A stretch of DNA of 49,892 nt from Deltaproteobacteria bacterium. Its GTDB lineage: Bacteria > Myxococcota_A > UBA9160 > SMWR01. Below the pieces are notes generated by a model that did not search any database, was not told the origin of the DNA, and saw only the letters and a list, made by a program, of their open reading frames with translations. The position numbers were made by a program, and so were the translations under genes. The stretch lies in assembly GCA_019310965.1 (NCBI GenBank), contig JAFDDG010000021.1, forward strand, positions 1 to 49,892. Direction: 5' to 3'. Of this stretch, positions 1-7,410 are shown one piece after another (positions within the stretch are counted from its first letter, which is position 1; every line of letters begins with the position of its first letter).

Positions 1-452
1 GAGGAAGCGGCATACATCGTGCGTTCGATCATTTGACTCAGCACGACAGCCTGCACGGTTGCGGTAGTGCCCGGTGATGCCGTCGGTAGCGTCGGATACT
101 CGCCTGCCGCATTGCCAGCGAGTGTAAATTTAGCCCGGGCACAGCGAATCGTCAGATACGCATCCTCAGTGGCTTCGATGGATACGACTTCATCCGGAAG
201 CTCGCGAACGATCTCATAGAATTTCTTGGCGGAAACAGTGACACTTCCCGGTGTCTCTACTTCTGCCGACTGAACGCTGCGAATGCCGACTTCGAGATCT
301 GTTGCGGCAAGTTCGAGCGTACCGGCATTCTTTTGCTTTTTGGCATCGATCAACACGTTCGCCAGGATCGGCATGGTGTTGCGTTTCTCGACGATCGACT
401 GGATGCGTCCCAGTCCTTTTTGGAGCTCATTCTTCTGGATCGTGAATTTCAT
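1..452 (-). CDS. dnaN: DNA polymerase III sliding clamp subunit beta (N-terminal part, cut by window edge)
   Basis: This is the beta sliding clamp, the ring that tethers the replicative polymerase to DNA. The ATG is at 452 on the minus strand and the reading frame stays open to base 1, giving about 150 N-terminal residues and no stop. The start MKFTIQKNEL, followed by a segment resembling GRIQSIVEKRNTMPILANVL and later LAATDLEVG, is typical of clamp domain 1. The upstream ribosome-binding site is weak (purine-rich aagagac). It is divergent from rpmH. No dnaA lies between dnaN and rpmH, so dnaA, if linked, is outside the window. The identification is firm. The rest of the gene is not visible. 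Confidence 0.95.
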   Translation of the reverse strand, partial: MKFTIQKNELQKGLGRIQSIVEKRNTMPILANVLIDAKKQKNAGTLELAATDLEVGIRSVQSAEVETPGSVTVSAKKFYEIVRELPDEVVSIEATEDAYLTIRCARAKFTLAGNAAGEYPTLPTASPGTTATVQAVVLSQMIERTMYAAS

Positions 453-492
453 ATCGTCTCTTTTCTTGTGTTTCCGATGGAATTACAAGAAG

Positions 493-507
493 CAGTAGTA
501 GTAGTAG
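493..507 (+). repeat. (TAG) trinucleotide run, DnaA-trio-like
   Basis: Four consecutive TAG triplets (496-507) are preceded by CAG (493-495). Read 3' to 5' this is the repeating GAT unit of the DnaA-trio described at bacterial unwinding regions. The expected adjacent DnaA box is not seen; the best is TCATCCAAG near 531, with 6 of 9 matches. It could be a simple microsatellite. Confidence 0.35.
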
Positions 508-568
508 GGTTGGCTCGGGACGGACAAAACTCATCCAAGCCTGTGTTTTCTTGGAGATTGGCGGTGTA

Positions 569-582
569 TCGACAATTGTCGA
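569..582. repeat. Perfect 14-bp palindrome
   Basis: TCGACAATTGTCGA is its own reverse complement. It sits midway between dnaN and rpmH, upstream of both starts, so it could be an operator for either gene. No binding protein can be named from sequence. Confidence 0.4.
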
Positions 583-693
583 AAAAAGGCCGTGAATGGA
601 CGCAGGTGGTCAATTCAACACAGTCCCCCGATCGGCAAGTCTACCACGGAAGCCCTCTCTATCAGCTCGACCCAAGTGGCTTTTCAACGGCCG

Positions 694-722
694 TTGACCG
701 GATACCAGGCGACAGCTAAAGT
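694..722 (+). promoter_or_regulatory. Sigma70-type promoter for rpmH-rnpA-yidD-yidC
   Basis: TTGACC at 694-699 and TAAAGT at 717-722 are separated by 17 bp. The predicted transcript starts near 729, about 44 nt before the rpmH ATG. Confidence 0.6.
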
Positions 723-772
723 GCCGCGCCTGCTGCTTGTTTTCGCCCAGGCCCGCGGAGGACTCCCTTCCG

Positions 773-922
773 ATGAAACGAACTTATCAGCCGAGCCGAA
801 TTCGTCGCCGGCGGGTGCACGGTTTTCGAGCCCGTATGAAGACGCGTGCAGGGCGAGCGATCTTGAAGCGTCGCCGAGCCAAGGGTCGGAAGCGCCTGGC
901 GGTGTCGACACCCTCGAAGTAG
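773..922 (+). CDS. rpmH: 50S ribosomal protein L34
   Basis: This is a small basic protein of the large ribosomal subunit. The product has 49 residues and begins [14 protein letters not shown], the signature of L34, with the usual [20 protein letters not shown] body. An upstream in-frame ATG at 737 would add 12 residues unlike the family. The ATG at 773 is chosen because L34 proteins begin with MKRTYQPS and GGAGGA at 757-762 is a well-placed ribosome-binding site. It heads the conserved rpmH-rnpA-yidD-yidC cluster and the start of rnpA follows its stop by 2 nt. It is slightly longer than the common 44-46 residues because of the tail LAVSTPSK. Confidence 0.97.
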   Translation: MKRTYQPSRIRRRRVHGFRARMKTRAGRAILKRRRAKGRKRLAVSTPSK

Positions 923-924
923 CG

Positions 925-1290
925 GTGTCCGATCCGGCGGCCCGCTTTGGTCCGGCCGATCGCTTGCTGCGATCCAGGGAGTTCCAATATGTGCTGCGTC
1001 ACGGACGACGCACGACGGCAGCGCAGTTTGTGGTGCTGATGGTGCCTTCGCAGAGCACACCAGCTCGCCGCCGTTTGGGGATCACTGTGAGCAAGCGAGT
1101 TGGCAATGCCGTGGTGAGAAATCACGTAAAACGTCGAATTCGGGAGTGGTTTCGAGGAAGTAGCAACTTGCTGGTGGAGCCGGCGGATGTGGTGGTGATC
1201 GGACGACCGGGCGTTGGGACGCTCGGTGGGCGCGAAGTCGCGTCTTTACTCGATGCAGCCATCATTTCCACCTCGCAGGCGCGATCGTGA
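925..1290 (+). CDS. rnpA: Ribonuclease P protein component
   Basis: This is the protein subunit of RNase P, which helps the catalytic RNA remove tRNA 5' leaders. The most economical start is GTG 925, two bases after the rpmH stop, giving 121 residues, normal for the family. The frame is open further upstream through rpmH, but the RnpA-like sequence starts only at [22 protein letters not shown]. The RNR-type helix [24 protein letters not shown] contains the conserved basic motif. Its TGA overlaps the yidD GTG. The start codon is inferred from spacing. The identity is firm. Confidence 0.95.
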   Translation: MSDPAARFGPADRLLRSREFQYVLRHGRRTTAAQFVVLMVPSQSTPARRRLGITVSKRVGNAVVRNHVKRRIREWFRGSSNLLVEPADVVVIGRPGVGTLGGREVASLLDAAIISTSQARS

Positions 1291-1517
1291 GCTTTTTGAT
1301 CTCGCTGCCGAAGGGCGCGTTGATGGTGTTGCTGCGGGCGTATCAGCTGTTGCTTTCACCCTTGTTCGGTCCTAGCTGCCGCTACGTACCGAGTTGCTCT
1401 AGCTACGCAGCCGAGGCCATCGAAAAGCATGGTGTCGTGCATGGTGGCAAGCTGGCGGCTCATCGATTGGTGCGTTGTCACCCCCTTGGGGACAGCGGTT
1501 ACGATCCGGTGCCTTAG
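1287..1517 (+). CDS. yidD: Membrane protein insertion efficiency factor YidD
   Basis: This small membrane-associated protein (76 residues) is thought to assist YidC-dependent insertion of inner-membrane proteins. The GTG start overlaps the rnpA stop by 4 nt, implying translational coupling. The conserved core [20 protein letters not shown] contains the cysteines and aromatic residues typical of the family, followed by [18 protein letters not shown], the usual C-terminal signature. Its position between rnpA and yidC is the classic arrangement. Confidence 0.95.
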   Translation: MSFLISLPKGALMVLLRAYQLLLSPLFGPSCRYVPSCSSYAAEAIEKHGVVHGGKLAAHRLVRCHPLGDSGYDPVP

Positions 1518-1525
1518 GAGCCCGC

Positions 1526-3196
1526 GTGGATCGAAATCTCTTCCTGGCATTCGGGCTTTCCTTCGCAGTTCTGCTGCTGTGGACTCTCTTCGTCGACCCG
1601 CCACCTCCGCCGGTTCCGGCAACGAACGAAACGGAGGTCTCGGAGCTTGAGGTGCCCGGTGCACCCGCAACGCTACCGGAGCTTGCACCGGCGCCAGCCG
1701 AGGTGCTGGGAGTAGCGCCGGCGTTGCCGCCGATGGGGGCAACTCAGGAGGTCGCGTCCCGACGCATCACCTTCGAGACTTCGCTCTTCCGGGCTGAGCT
1801 GGATACTCGCGGTGCTGGAATCACAAGCTGGGAGCTGCGCGAATACAACGCACCGCCGCGCGAGGGCGGGGCGCCGATCCAGTTGATGACGGGCGAGGCG
1901 CCGTTTGCGACCGGCCTGGTCACGCGTTTCAGCGAGCTCGGCCTGGGCGATCTCTCGCAGGTAGTCTTCGAAGTGGTGAGCGAGGACCACCTGGCCTACG
2001 CCTTTCGTTATACACAGAATGGTGTGAGTGTCCTCAAGGAATACGCATTCGATGCCGAACGTTATGCGTTCGAGCTGCGGGTTTCCGTCGAGAACGCGGG
2101 TCAGACGGCGGTGGATCCGCGCTTCGCGGTGAGCTGGCCGGTGGCACTTGCCGACGGCAACGACTTTCGGGAGCAAGCGGCCGCTGCGTACGTCGATGGC
2201 GATCTCGAGGTCCAGCTGGTGAGTGCGCTCGGCAAGGGTAGCTTCTTCGGCAACGGCGAGCAGGTCACGGTTCATAACGAGGGTGCTGTCGAATGGACCG
2301 GCATGCAGTCCCCCTATTTCGTGGCAGCGGTGTTGCCGGATCAGCCGACCCAGGCAAGTGCCCGCTTCGTTGCGATCGAGGAGGGAGTGTCGGGTGTGGC
2401 CGAGCTCTACTTCGAACCGCTGCGGCTGCCGCCGGGCCAGTCTGCCACGCGCACTTTCCAAGCCTATGTGGGACCGAAGGAGCCGGAGCGACTCGCCGCC
2501 GTTGGGCCTGCCCTGGTGGGTTCGATCGATCTCGGCTGGTCATGGGTGAAGCCGTTGACCCGCTTCTTCCACTGGATGCTCTCTGCGCTGCATGTCTTCA
2601 TCCCGAACTACGGGGTCGCCATCATCGTGCTGACGATTCTGGTTCGCCTGGTGACCGCACCGCTCACGGCGAAGCAGATGCGATCGATGGAGCGCATGCG
2701 CACGCTCCAGCCGCAGCTCAACGAGCTGAAAGAGAAGCACGGCGACGACAAGCAGAAGCAGTCGGAAGAAATGATGCGCCTGTACAAGCAGGAAGGCGTC
2801 AATCCTTTGGGTGGCTGCTTGCCGATGATACTTCAGCTGCCGGTTTTCATTGGTCTTTTCTATTCTCTGCGCAGTTCGATCCAGCTGCGGCAGGCGCCTT
2901 TCTTTGGCTGGATCGACGATCTCTCCGCCCCGGACACGCTCTTCGACATCCCTGGCCTCGACTTGCCGCTGCGGGTGCTGCCGTTGGTGATGGGTGCCAG
3001 CATGCTGGTGCAGCAGAAAATCACACCCATGCAGAGCATGGATCCGACACAGCAGAAGATGATGACGATCATCATGCCGATCATGATGACGGTGCTTTTC
3101 TACCAGTTTCCTTCGGGACTGGTTCTCTATTGGATGGTCAGTAATGTCCTGGCCATTGCCCACCAGCTGTGGATCGGTCGCCATCTTCGGCAGTGA
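1526..3196 (+). CDS. yidC: Membrane protein insertase YidC
   Basis: This inner-membrane insertase works alone or with SecYEG to fold membrane proteins. The start is GTG 1526, with AGGAG at 1516-1520 overlapping the yidD stop. The frame is open to 1475, but the extra residues do not look like YidC. The 556-residue product has an N-terminal signal anchor (about residues 4-22), a proline-rich linker, a periplasmic beta domain, then the conserved 60KD_IMP domain (about 345-550). That domain includes VRLVTAPLTAKQM with the groove arginine and the motif GVNPLGGCLPMILQLPVF. The Gram-negative long form agrees with an outer-membrane organism. Confidence 0.96.
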   Translation: MDRNLFLAFGLSFAVLLLWTLFVDPPPPPVPATNETEVSELEVPGAPATLPELAPAPAEVLGVAPALPPMGATQEVASRRITFETSLFRAELDTRGAGITSWELREYNAPPREGGAPIQLMTGEAPFATGLVTRFSELGLGDLSQVVFEVVSEDHLAYAFRYTQNGVSVLKEYAFDAERYAFELRVSVENAGQTAVDPRFAVSWPVALADGNDFREQAAAAYVDGDLEVQLVSALGKGSFFGNGEQVTVHNEGAVEWTGMQSPYFVAAVLPDQPTQASARFVAIEEGVSGVAELYFEPLRLPPGQSATRTFQAYVGPKEPERLAAVGPALVGSIDLGWSWVKPLTRFFHWMLSALHVFIPNYGVAIIVLTILVRLVTAPLTAKQMRSMERMRTLQPQLNELKEKHGDDKQKQSEEMMRLYKQEGVNPLGGCLPMILQLPVFIGLFYSLRSSIQLRQAPFFGWIDDLSAPDTLFDIPGLDLPLRVLPLVMGASMLVQQKITPMQSMDPTQQKMMTIIMPIMMTVLFYQFPSGLVLYWMVSNVLAIAHQLWIGRHLRQ

Positions 3197-3200
3197 TCCC

Positions 3201-3230
3201 ACTCGGCCTGCGCAAGATCTGCAGGCGAGT
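3201..3230 (+). other. Hairpin between yidC and jag
   Basis: ACTCGGCCTGC (3201-3211) pairs with GCAGGCGAGT (3221-3230) across a 9-nt loop with one bulged G. There is no U-tract, so it is more likely an RNA processing or stability element than a terminator. Confidence 0.35.
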
Positions 3231-3274
3231 CAAACCGAGTGCGGCAGTGAGCCGTGCCACTAGAGGAACAAGCG

Positions 3275-4249
3275 GTGTACGACGAGCAAAACGAGCGCAA
3301 GGAATTCATTGCCGATGACAAGGCCGAGGCGGTCGCCAAGGCCTGTGAGTTTTTCGATGTCGACGAGGACGCGTTGGAGATCGGTGGCTTCGCCGGTGGG
3401 GCGGTCTACGGTCTGGCCACTCGAACCGTAATCGTGGCGGCGCTCAAGGATCGGACGCCGCCGGCCCCCGGTGGCGGCGGCGGCGGTGAACGTGGAGAAC
3501 GCGGAGGTCGCGACCGCGACCGTGGCCGCGACCGCGATCGAGGTGGCCGCGGCCGGGATCGTGACGACCGCGGCGGGGGGGGTCGGGATCGAGGTGGCCG
3601 TGACCGCGGTGGTCGGGATCGAGGTGGCCGCGGCGGTGGCGGTGGCGGCCGGGACCGGGGCGGGCGCGCAGAGGCGAGGGACGAGGCTCCGCGGGAGGAG
3701 CGCCCAGCGCCCAGCGAGCCCTCGGTCGGCAGCGTGGAGGGCGAGATCGGCGAGCTCGGTGAGTTTGTGCTCGGCGTGATCGAGCGCATGGACCTCGGTT
3801 CTTTCGAGATCAAGGAGAGCTCAGAGGAGGGTTTGCTGGCCTTCGAGCTCAGCGGAGCCGCAGCCCTGGCAGTCGCGGGTAGCGATGGCCGCGCGGTAGA
3901 TGCGCTGCAGTTGCTGGCCAACCAGGTGGCGGCTCACCTGTCCGAGGATCCGCCCCGGGTCGTGTTGGACGTGGAGGGCGATTCGGACGCCCGAGAAGAT
4001 CGGCTCGAGACACTGGCGCTCCGGGCGGCGAAACGGGCCACGGATACTGGTCGCGCCGTTCGCCTGGACCCGATGAACGGCAGCGATCGCCGCATGATTC
4101 ATCTCGCGTTGCGGGACGAGGAGGGCGTGGCGACCATGAGCAGCGGTGAGGGTCGCTACCGTCAGGTGCTGGTGGTGCCGGAAGCTGCCCCGGAATACGA
4201 GGACGCGATCCAGGAGGCCGAGAACGCGTCCCAGCGCAACGCCGGCTAG
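3275..4249 (+). CDS. jag: Jag/KhpB family RNA-binding protein (Jag_N, KH, R3H) with a long RG-rich linker
   Basis: This is a single-strand RNA-binding protein commonly encoded after yidC. The GTG at 3275 is preferred because AGAGG at 3262-3266 lies 8 nt upstream; GTG 3254 would add seven residues. The 324-residue product has a Jag_N domain (about 8-55), a linker at about 62-135 made almost only of Gly, Arg and Asp, a KH domain (about 150-225), and an R3H domain. The R3H domain contains DPMNGSDRRMIHLAL and ends GRYRQVLVVP. The linker is unusually long and RGG-like. The product is probably cytoplasmic and nucleic-acid associated. Direct targets cannot be read from sequence. Confidence 0.9.
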   Translation: MYDEQNERKEFIADDKAEAVAKACEFFDVDEDALEIGGFAGGAVYGLATRTVIVAALKDRTPPAPGGGGGGERGERGGRDRDRGRDRDRGGRGRDRDDRGGGGRDRGGRDRGGRDRGGRGGGGGGRDRGGRAEARDEAPREERPAPSEPSVGSVEGEIGELGEFVLGVIERMDLGSFEIKESSEEGLLAFELSGAAALAVAGSDGRAVDALQLLANQVAAHLSEDPPRVVLDVEGDSDAREDRLETLALRAAKRATDTGRAVRLDPMNGSDRRMIHLALRDEEGVATMSSGEGRYRQVLVVPEAAPEYEDAIQEAENASQRNAG

Positions 4250-4258
4250 CGGGCCTTC

Positions 4259-4274
4259 CGTTCCACGTGGAACA
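4259..4274. promoter_or_regulatory. parS site 1
   Basis: The 14-bp palindrome GTTCCACGTGGAAC occupies 4260-4273. It matches the ParB-binding parS consensus (TGTTNCACGTGNAACA class) except at the first outer base. It lies just after the jag stop. Confidence 0.88.
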
Positions 4275-4351
4275 CTCCGCCGGCACTGCAGGTCTGGCGG
4301 CTCGGCCCGCCCGTCGCCCTCCAGGTTGTAGCGCAGCGCGGTGCTCACTCC

Positions 4352-4365
4352 GTTCCACGTGGAAC
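4352..4365. promoter_or_regulatory. parS site 2
   Basis: This is a second exact copy of GTTCCACGTGGAAC, 92 bp from site 1 in the jag-rsmG spacer. The identical palindromes and the adjacent parAB genes make ParB binding very likely. Confidence 0.88.
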
Positions 4366-4417
4366 AGTCGCCGGCTCGCAGCCCATCGGCGGGGCTCCTT
4401 CGGAGCGAGCTCGGAGC

Positions 4418-5062
4418 ATGACCACCGCGGCCGCAGTCTTGGAGCGCGGGCTTGGCGAACTCGAGCTCGAGACCACTGAGGAGCAGCGCGCCGGGCTCTT
4501 GAAGCTGGCGCAGCTGACGGAGACCTGGGGCCGGCGGCTCAATCTCACGGGCCATCGCTCCGCGCTGCGGATCGTGGAGCGCCTGGTGCTCGATGCTTCC
4601 GCATTGTCGATGGCGCTTCCGCCCTTCGAAAGTCTCGCTGACCTGGGCTCGGGGGCCGGCTATCCGGGGCTGCCTATGGCAATCCTGCGCCCGGAGCTGC
4701 GCGTGACCCTGGTGGAGGCACGGGAGCGCCGGCACCACTTTCAGAAAGCAGCAGTCCGGGAGCTCGGTCTCGCCAACGCCCGGCCCCGCCGCGGCCGCGC
4801 CGAGAATCTCGACCCGGAGCCCCATGCGGCCGTCATCGCCCAGGCGATGGCTCAGCCGGAAGCGGCACTGGCCTGGATGCTTCCCTGGGCGGCCTCCGGT
4901 GGCTGGCTGATCCTGCCCGGTGCCGCGGAGGTCCCGAACGTGCCCACAGACGAGCGGTCGGGCTGGGTTCTCGAGCCGGCTAGGCACTACCAGGTGCCGT
5001 GTGGGGGCCCTCAGCGAACGCTCTGGCTCGCACGCGCTGGTGCGCGGGTCGGGATGGGGTAG
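4418..5062 (+). CDS. rsmG: 16S rRNA (guanine-N7)-methyltransferase RsmG (GidB)
   Basis: This enzyme methylates N7 of G527 of 16S rRNA using S-adenosylmethionine. The product has 214 residues, a normal length. The SAM-binding loop LADLGSGAGYPGLPMAIL lies near residues 73-90, preceded by the family motif WGRRLNLTGHRS. The ATG at 4418 follows a GGAG. rsmG next to parAB is a classic origin-proximal arrangement, but mnmE and mnmG are missing between jag and rsmG. Its last codons (GPQRTLWLARAGAR) lie in a DNA segment that is duplicated just downstream. Confidence 0.93.
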   Translation: MTTAAAVLERGLGELELETTEEQRAGLLKLAQLTETWGRRLNLTGHRSALRIVERLVLDASALSMALPPFESLADLGSGAGYPGLPMAILRPELRVTLVEARERRHHFQKAAVRELGLANARPRRGRAENLDPEPHAAVIAQAMAQPEAALAWMLPWAASGGWLILPGAAEVPNVPTDERSGWVLEPARHYQVPCGGPQRTLWLARAGARVGMG

Positions 5063-5141
5063 GCGCGTTTCGGGGAAGGGGGCCCTCAGCGAACGCTCTG
5101 GCTCGCACGCGCGCGGGTCGGGGTAGACGCGTTTCGGGGAA
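5003..5141 (+). repeat. Tandem duplication of the rsmG 3' end
   Basis: A 75-nt unit (5003-5077) beginning GGGGGCCCTCAGCGAACGCT is followed directly by a 64-nt second copy (5078-5141), nearly identical apart from two short deletions. The first copy contains the last rsmG codons and its stop. The second copy is non-coding but still reads GPQRTLWLARA in one frame. A degenerate third fragment follows. Confidence 0.8.
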
Positions 5142-5280
5142 GGGGGGCTTCCGGCGAATGGCTCGGGCTCGCCGGGGGCGTCTCGGCAGCCGTTGAGCAT
5201 CGGGCTCTCGGCCCGGGTCGGGGCCAGCGCGGCTCGACCTGCGCTCTATTTCGCCTCCAGCCCCCCCTTCCCCGAAACGC
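5129..5280. repeat. 19-bp perfect inverted repeat
   Basis: GCGTTTCGGGGAAGGGGGG at 5129-5147 has its exact reverse complement at 5262-5280, 114 bp away. The left arm is the end of the rsmG-derived repeat unit, so the right arm is an inverted partial copy of the same unit. The next bases (ccctcag) echo the unit start. Confidence 0.75.
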
Positions 5281-5456
5281 TCCGCCCTCAGCTCGACAGC
5301 CTGCCGGGCGGATCGTTGCAGACCGCCTCGTGGCTTTATTTCGCAGCTGGCTTGCGGCGCACGATTGGATCGCCGATGAGCGGCGTGCCGCGGCGCCCGC
5401 CAATCGATGAAGGTGGCTGCAAGGGGGCGCCGCCCCGCCACAGGATCACCGTGCGG

Positions 5457-5554
5457 GTTGGGATGGGGTCTGCGCGCGGAACGGAGCCGCCTGAGCCAGA
5501 CCGGGCACTGAATCCTCCCCTGCGGCGACATGAGCACGAAGACCCCATCCCAAC
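5457..5554. repeat. 15-bp inverted repeat
   Basis: GTTGGGATGGGGTCT (5457-5471) pairs with AGACCCCATCCCAAC (5540-5554). The sequence is related to GGTCGGGATGGGGTA at the end of rsmG, so it appears to be another scattered piece of the same repeat family. Confidence 0.65.
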
Positions 5555-5600
5555 TCGCCCCCCGACCAGCCGTGACCGCCCCCCTCTCACCCACCGGAAA

Positions 5601-5614
5601 GTTCCACGTGGAAC
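5601..5614. promoter_or_regulatory. parS site 3
   Basis: This is the third exact copy of GTTCCACGTGGAAC. It ends 8 bp before the -35 of the likely parA promoter, so ParB binding here could also affect parAB expression. Confidence 0.88.
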
Positions 5615-5622
5615 GCCGCGTC

Positions 5623-5651
5623 TGGACACCGAGATTCGCCTGTGGTACAAA
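5623..5651 (+). promoter_or_regulatory. Sigma70-type promoter for parAB-bactofilin
   Basis: TGGACA (5623-5628) and TACAAA (5646-5651) have a 17-bp spacer. The predicted start is near 5658, about 32 nt before the parA ATG. Confidence 0.55.
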
Positions 5652-5689
5652 TGGTATTCGAGAGTAGTCCCCGGGGGTAAGCGTCGCAC

Positions 5690-6511
5690 ATGCTGCGCAC
5701 AAGCCGCGTCTTGGCTGTGGTCAACCAGAAGGGCGGGGTCGGCAAGACGACAACCGCGGTGAATCTGGCCGCATCGTTCGCCGCCAGCGAGCGGCCGACG
5801 CTGCTCGTCGATCTCGATCCGCAGGCGAACGCGTCGAGTGCTTTTGCGGCGTCGGGCGCCACGCCGCAGATCTATGACGCGCTCAGTGGCAACTGCGTCA
5901 TGAAGGATGCGGTTCGCGCCACCGAGCTGCGTTACTTGCATCTCGTGCCGTCGGGACGCGACCTCTATGGTGCCGAGATCGAGCTCGTCTCCGCGATGGC
6001 CCGCGAGCGTTGCGTCGAGCGCGCGCTCGACGATCTGCGAGACGCCTACGAGCTGATCGTGATCGACTGCCCGCCGTCGCTCGGGCTGTTGACGCTCAAC
6101 GCATTGACTGCGGCCGACGCGGTGATCTTGCCGATGCAGTGCGAGTACTACGCGCTCGAAGGCCTGGCGGGATTGCTCGAAACCGTTGAATTGGTGCGTG
6201 CGCAGCTGAATCCCGGTCTCGCCTTGGAAGGCATCCTGCTCACGATGGTCGACCTACGCAGCAACCTCACGCGTCAGGTCGCGCAGGAGGTGCGAGACCA
6301 CTTTGGGGAGCAGGTCTTCGAGGCCGTCATCCCGCGCAACGTGCGCCTCAGCGAAGCGCCCAGTCACGGCAAACCGGTGCTGCTGTACGATGCGCATTCC
6401 AAGGGCGCCGTCAGCTATCTCCAGCTCGCCGACGAGATCCTGCGCCGCACCCCGCGGCCGGACCCTCCGCTGCAATTGCCTGCCCTCGCACAAACTGGAG
6501 ATCCGTCATGA
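5690..6511 (+). CDS. parA: Chromosome partitioning ATPase ParA (Soj)
   Basis: This is a Walker-type ATPase that moves ParB-parS complexes along the nucleoid. The 273-residue product begins with the deviant Walker A motif NQKGGVGKTTTAVNLA (about residues 12-27). It also has the Walker A' segment LLVDLDPQANAS and the Walker B segment VIDCPPSLG. The later motif RNVRLSEAPSHGKPVLLYD is diagnostic of chromosomal Soj/ParA. The parB ATG overlaps its TGA. The short C-terminal extension is proline-rich. It lies next to three parS sites. Confidence 0.96.
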   Translation: MLRTSRVLAVVNQKGGVGKTTTAVNLAASFAASERPTLLVDLDPQANASSAFAASGATPQIYDALSGNCVMKDAVRATELRYLHLVPSGRDLYGAEIELVSAMARERCVERALDDLRDAYELIVIDCPPSLGLLTLNALTAADAVILPMQCEYYALEGLAGLLETVELVRAQLNPGLALEGILLTMVDLRSNLTRQVAQEVRDHFGEQVFEAVIPRNVRLSEAPSHGKPVLLYDAHSKGAVSYLQLADEILRRTPRPDPPLQLPALAQTGDPS

Positions 6512-7410
6512 GTACACGACCGTCTGCGCTCGGGCGCGGCCTCGACGCACTGTTGCCCTCCTCGCCGGGGCGGCCCGCGCGAGACGCCGAACTCGGCGCA
6601 ACGAAAGAGCCCTCTCCGACGGGAGCGCCGGCGCACGAGATTCCCGTCGACCTGATCGATCCGAATCCCGAGCAGCCGCGGCGTCTGTTCGATCCCGAGT
6701 ACGTCGAGCGCTTGGCGGACTCGATTCGCCAGCACGGGGTGCTGCAGCCCGTCGTAGTGCGCAGTGTCGGCAACCGTTTCGAGCTGGTGGTCGGCGAGCG
6801 CCGCTGGCGTGCGACGCAGCGCGCGGGGCTCACCACGATTCCCGCAGTGGTGGCAGATATCGATACGACGGATCGCCTGGAGCTGGCGTTGGTCGAGAAC
6901 GTACAACGGCGCGACCTCAATCCGATCGAGCTGGCCCACGCTTTTCTGGCGCTCTCCGAAGGCGGCACCTCCCAGGAGAACATCGGCAAGCGCGTGGGCC
7001 TCGACCGCTCGAGCATCGCGAATCACCTGCGGTTGCTCGAGCTGCCCGCCGAGTTGCAGGGCGATGTCGAGGCCGGGCGCCTCACGCTCGGGCACGCCAA
7101 GGCGCTGCTCCAGGCGCCGAACCCGGAGCGGCGCCGGTACCTGCGCGACCGCATCGTGGGGGACGGGCTCTCGGTGCGTGCGGCCGAAGAATTGGCTCGG
7201 CCCGCCGGCAAGGCCGCGCGCAAGGGCAAGGCGCGTCGCGGCCCTCGCGCCGCCGACCCCAACTTGCAGCGCGTGGTCGACCTGCTGCGCCAGCGTTTTC
7301 AGACCCGGATTCGCATCCAAGGCGATGCCAAGCGTGGCCGGGTCGAGATCGAGTATTTTGGTGACGAGGACTTGCGCCGCATTACGGGGATCCTGCTCGG
7401 CGATGCCTGA
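6508..7410 (+). CDS. parB: ParB/Spo0J family chromosome partitioning protein
   Basis: This is a CTP-dependent clamp that loads at parS and spreads along DNA. The 300-residue product has the N-terminal ParA-interacting stretch (ALGRGLDALLPS) and the catalytic/CTP-binding segment with GERRWRA near residues 94-100. ENVQRRDLNPIE follows, then a helix-turn-helix (SQENIGKRVGLDRSSIANHLRLL) and a C-terminal dimerisation region after about residue 250. Its start overlaps the parA stop by 4 nt and its own end overlaps the bactofilin start. The matching parS sites are visible in the window. Confidence 0.96.
   Translation: MSTRPSALGRGLDALLPSSPGRPARDAELGATKEPSPTGAPAHEIPVDLIDPNPEQPRRLFDPEYVERLADSIRQHGVLQPVVVRSVGNRFELVVGERRWRATQRAGLTTIPAVVADIDTTDRLELALVENVQRRDLNPIELAHAFLALSEGGTSQENIGKRVGLDRSSIANHLRLLELPAELQGDVEAGRLTLGHAKALLQAPNPERRRYLRDRIVGDGLSVRAAEELARPAGKAARKGKARRGPRAADPNLQRVVDLLRQRFQTRIRIQGDAKRGRVEIEYFGDEDLRRITGILLGDA

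Larger units (their letters stand above)
453..772. other. dnaN-rpmH divergent intergenic region
   Basis: This 320-bp spacer lies between the divergent dnaN and rpmH genes and holds no plausible gene. It carries a (TAG)4 trinucleotide run, a perfect 14-bp palindrome, a promoter for rpmH and presumably the dnaN promoter. I found no DnaA box within two mismatches of TTATCCACA on either strand. It is origin-adjacent by gene context, but an origin is not demonstrated. Confidence 0.6.
5063..5689. other. rsmG-parA non-coding region
   Basis: This 627-bp stretch has no convincing gene; the open frames through it are by-products of high GC. It holds the second copy of the rsmG 3' repeat, two families of inverted repeats, parS site 3 and the parA promoter. 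Confidence 0.6.

Noticed and set aside
525-545. DnaA box near TCATCCAAG
   Set aside because: Only 6 of 9 positions match TTATCCACA, within chance expectation.
5193-5762. 189-codon frame spanning the rsmG-parA spacer
   Set aside because: It runs into parA in another frame, crosses the repeats and parS site 3, and resembles no family.
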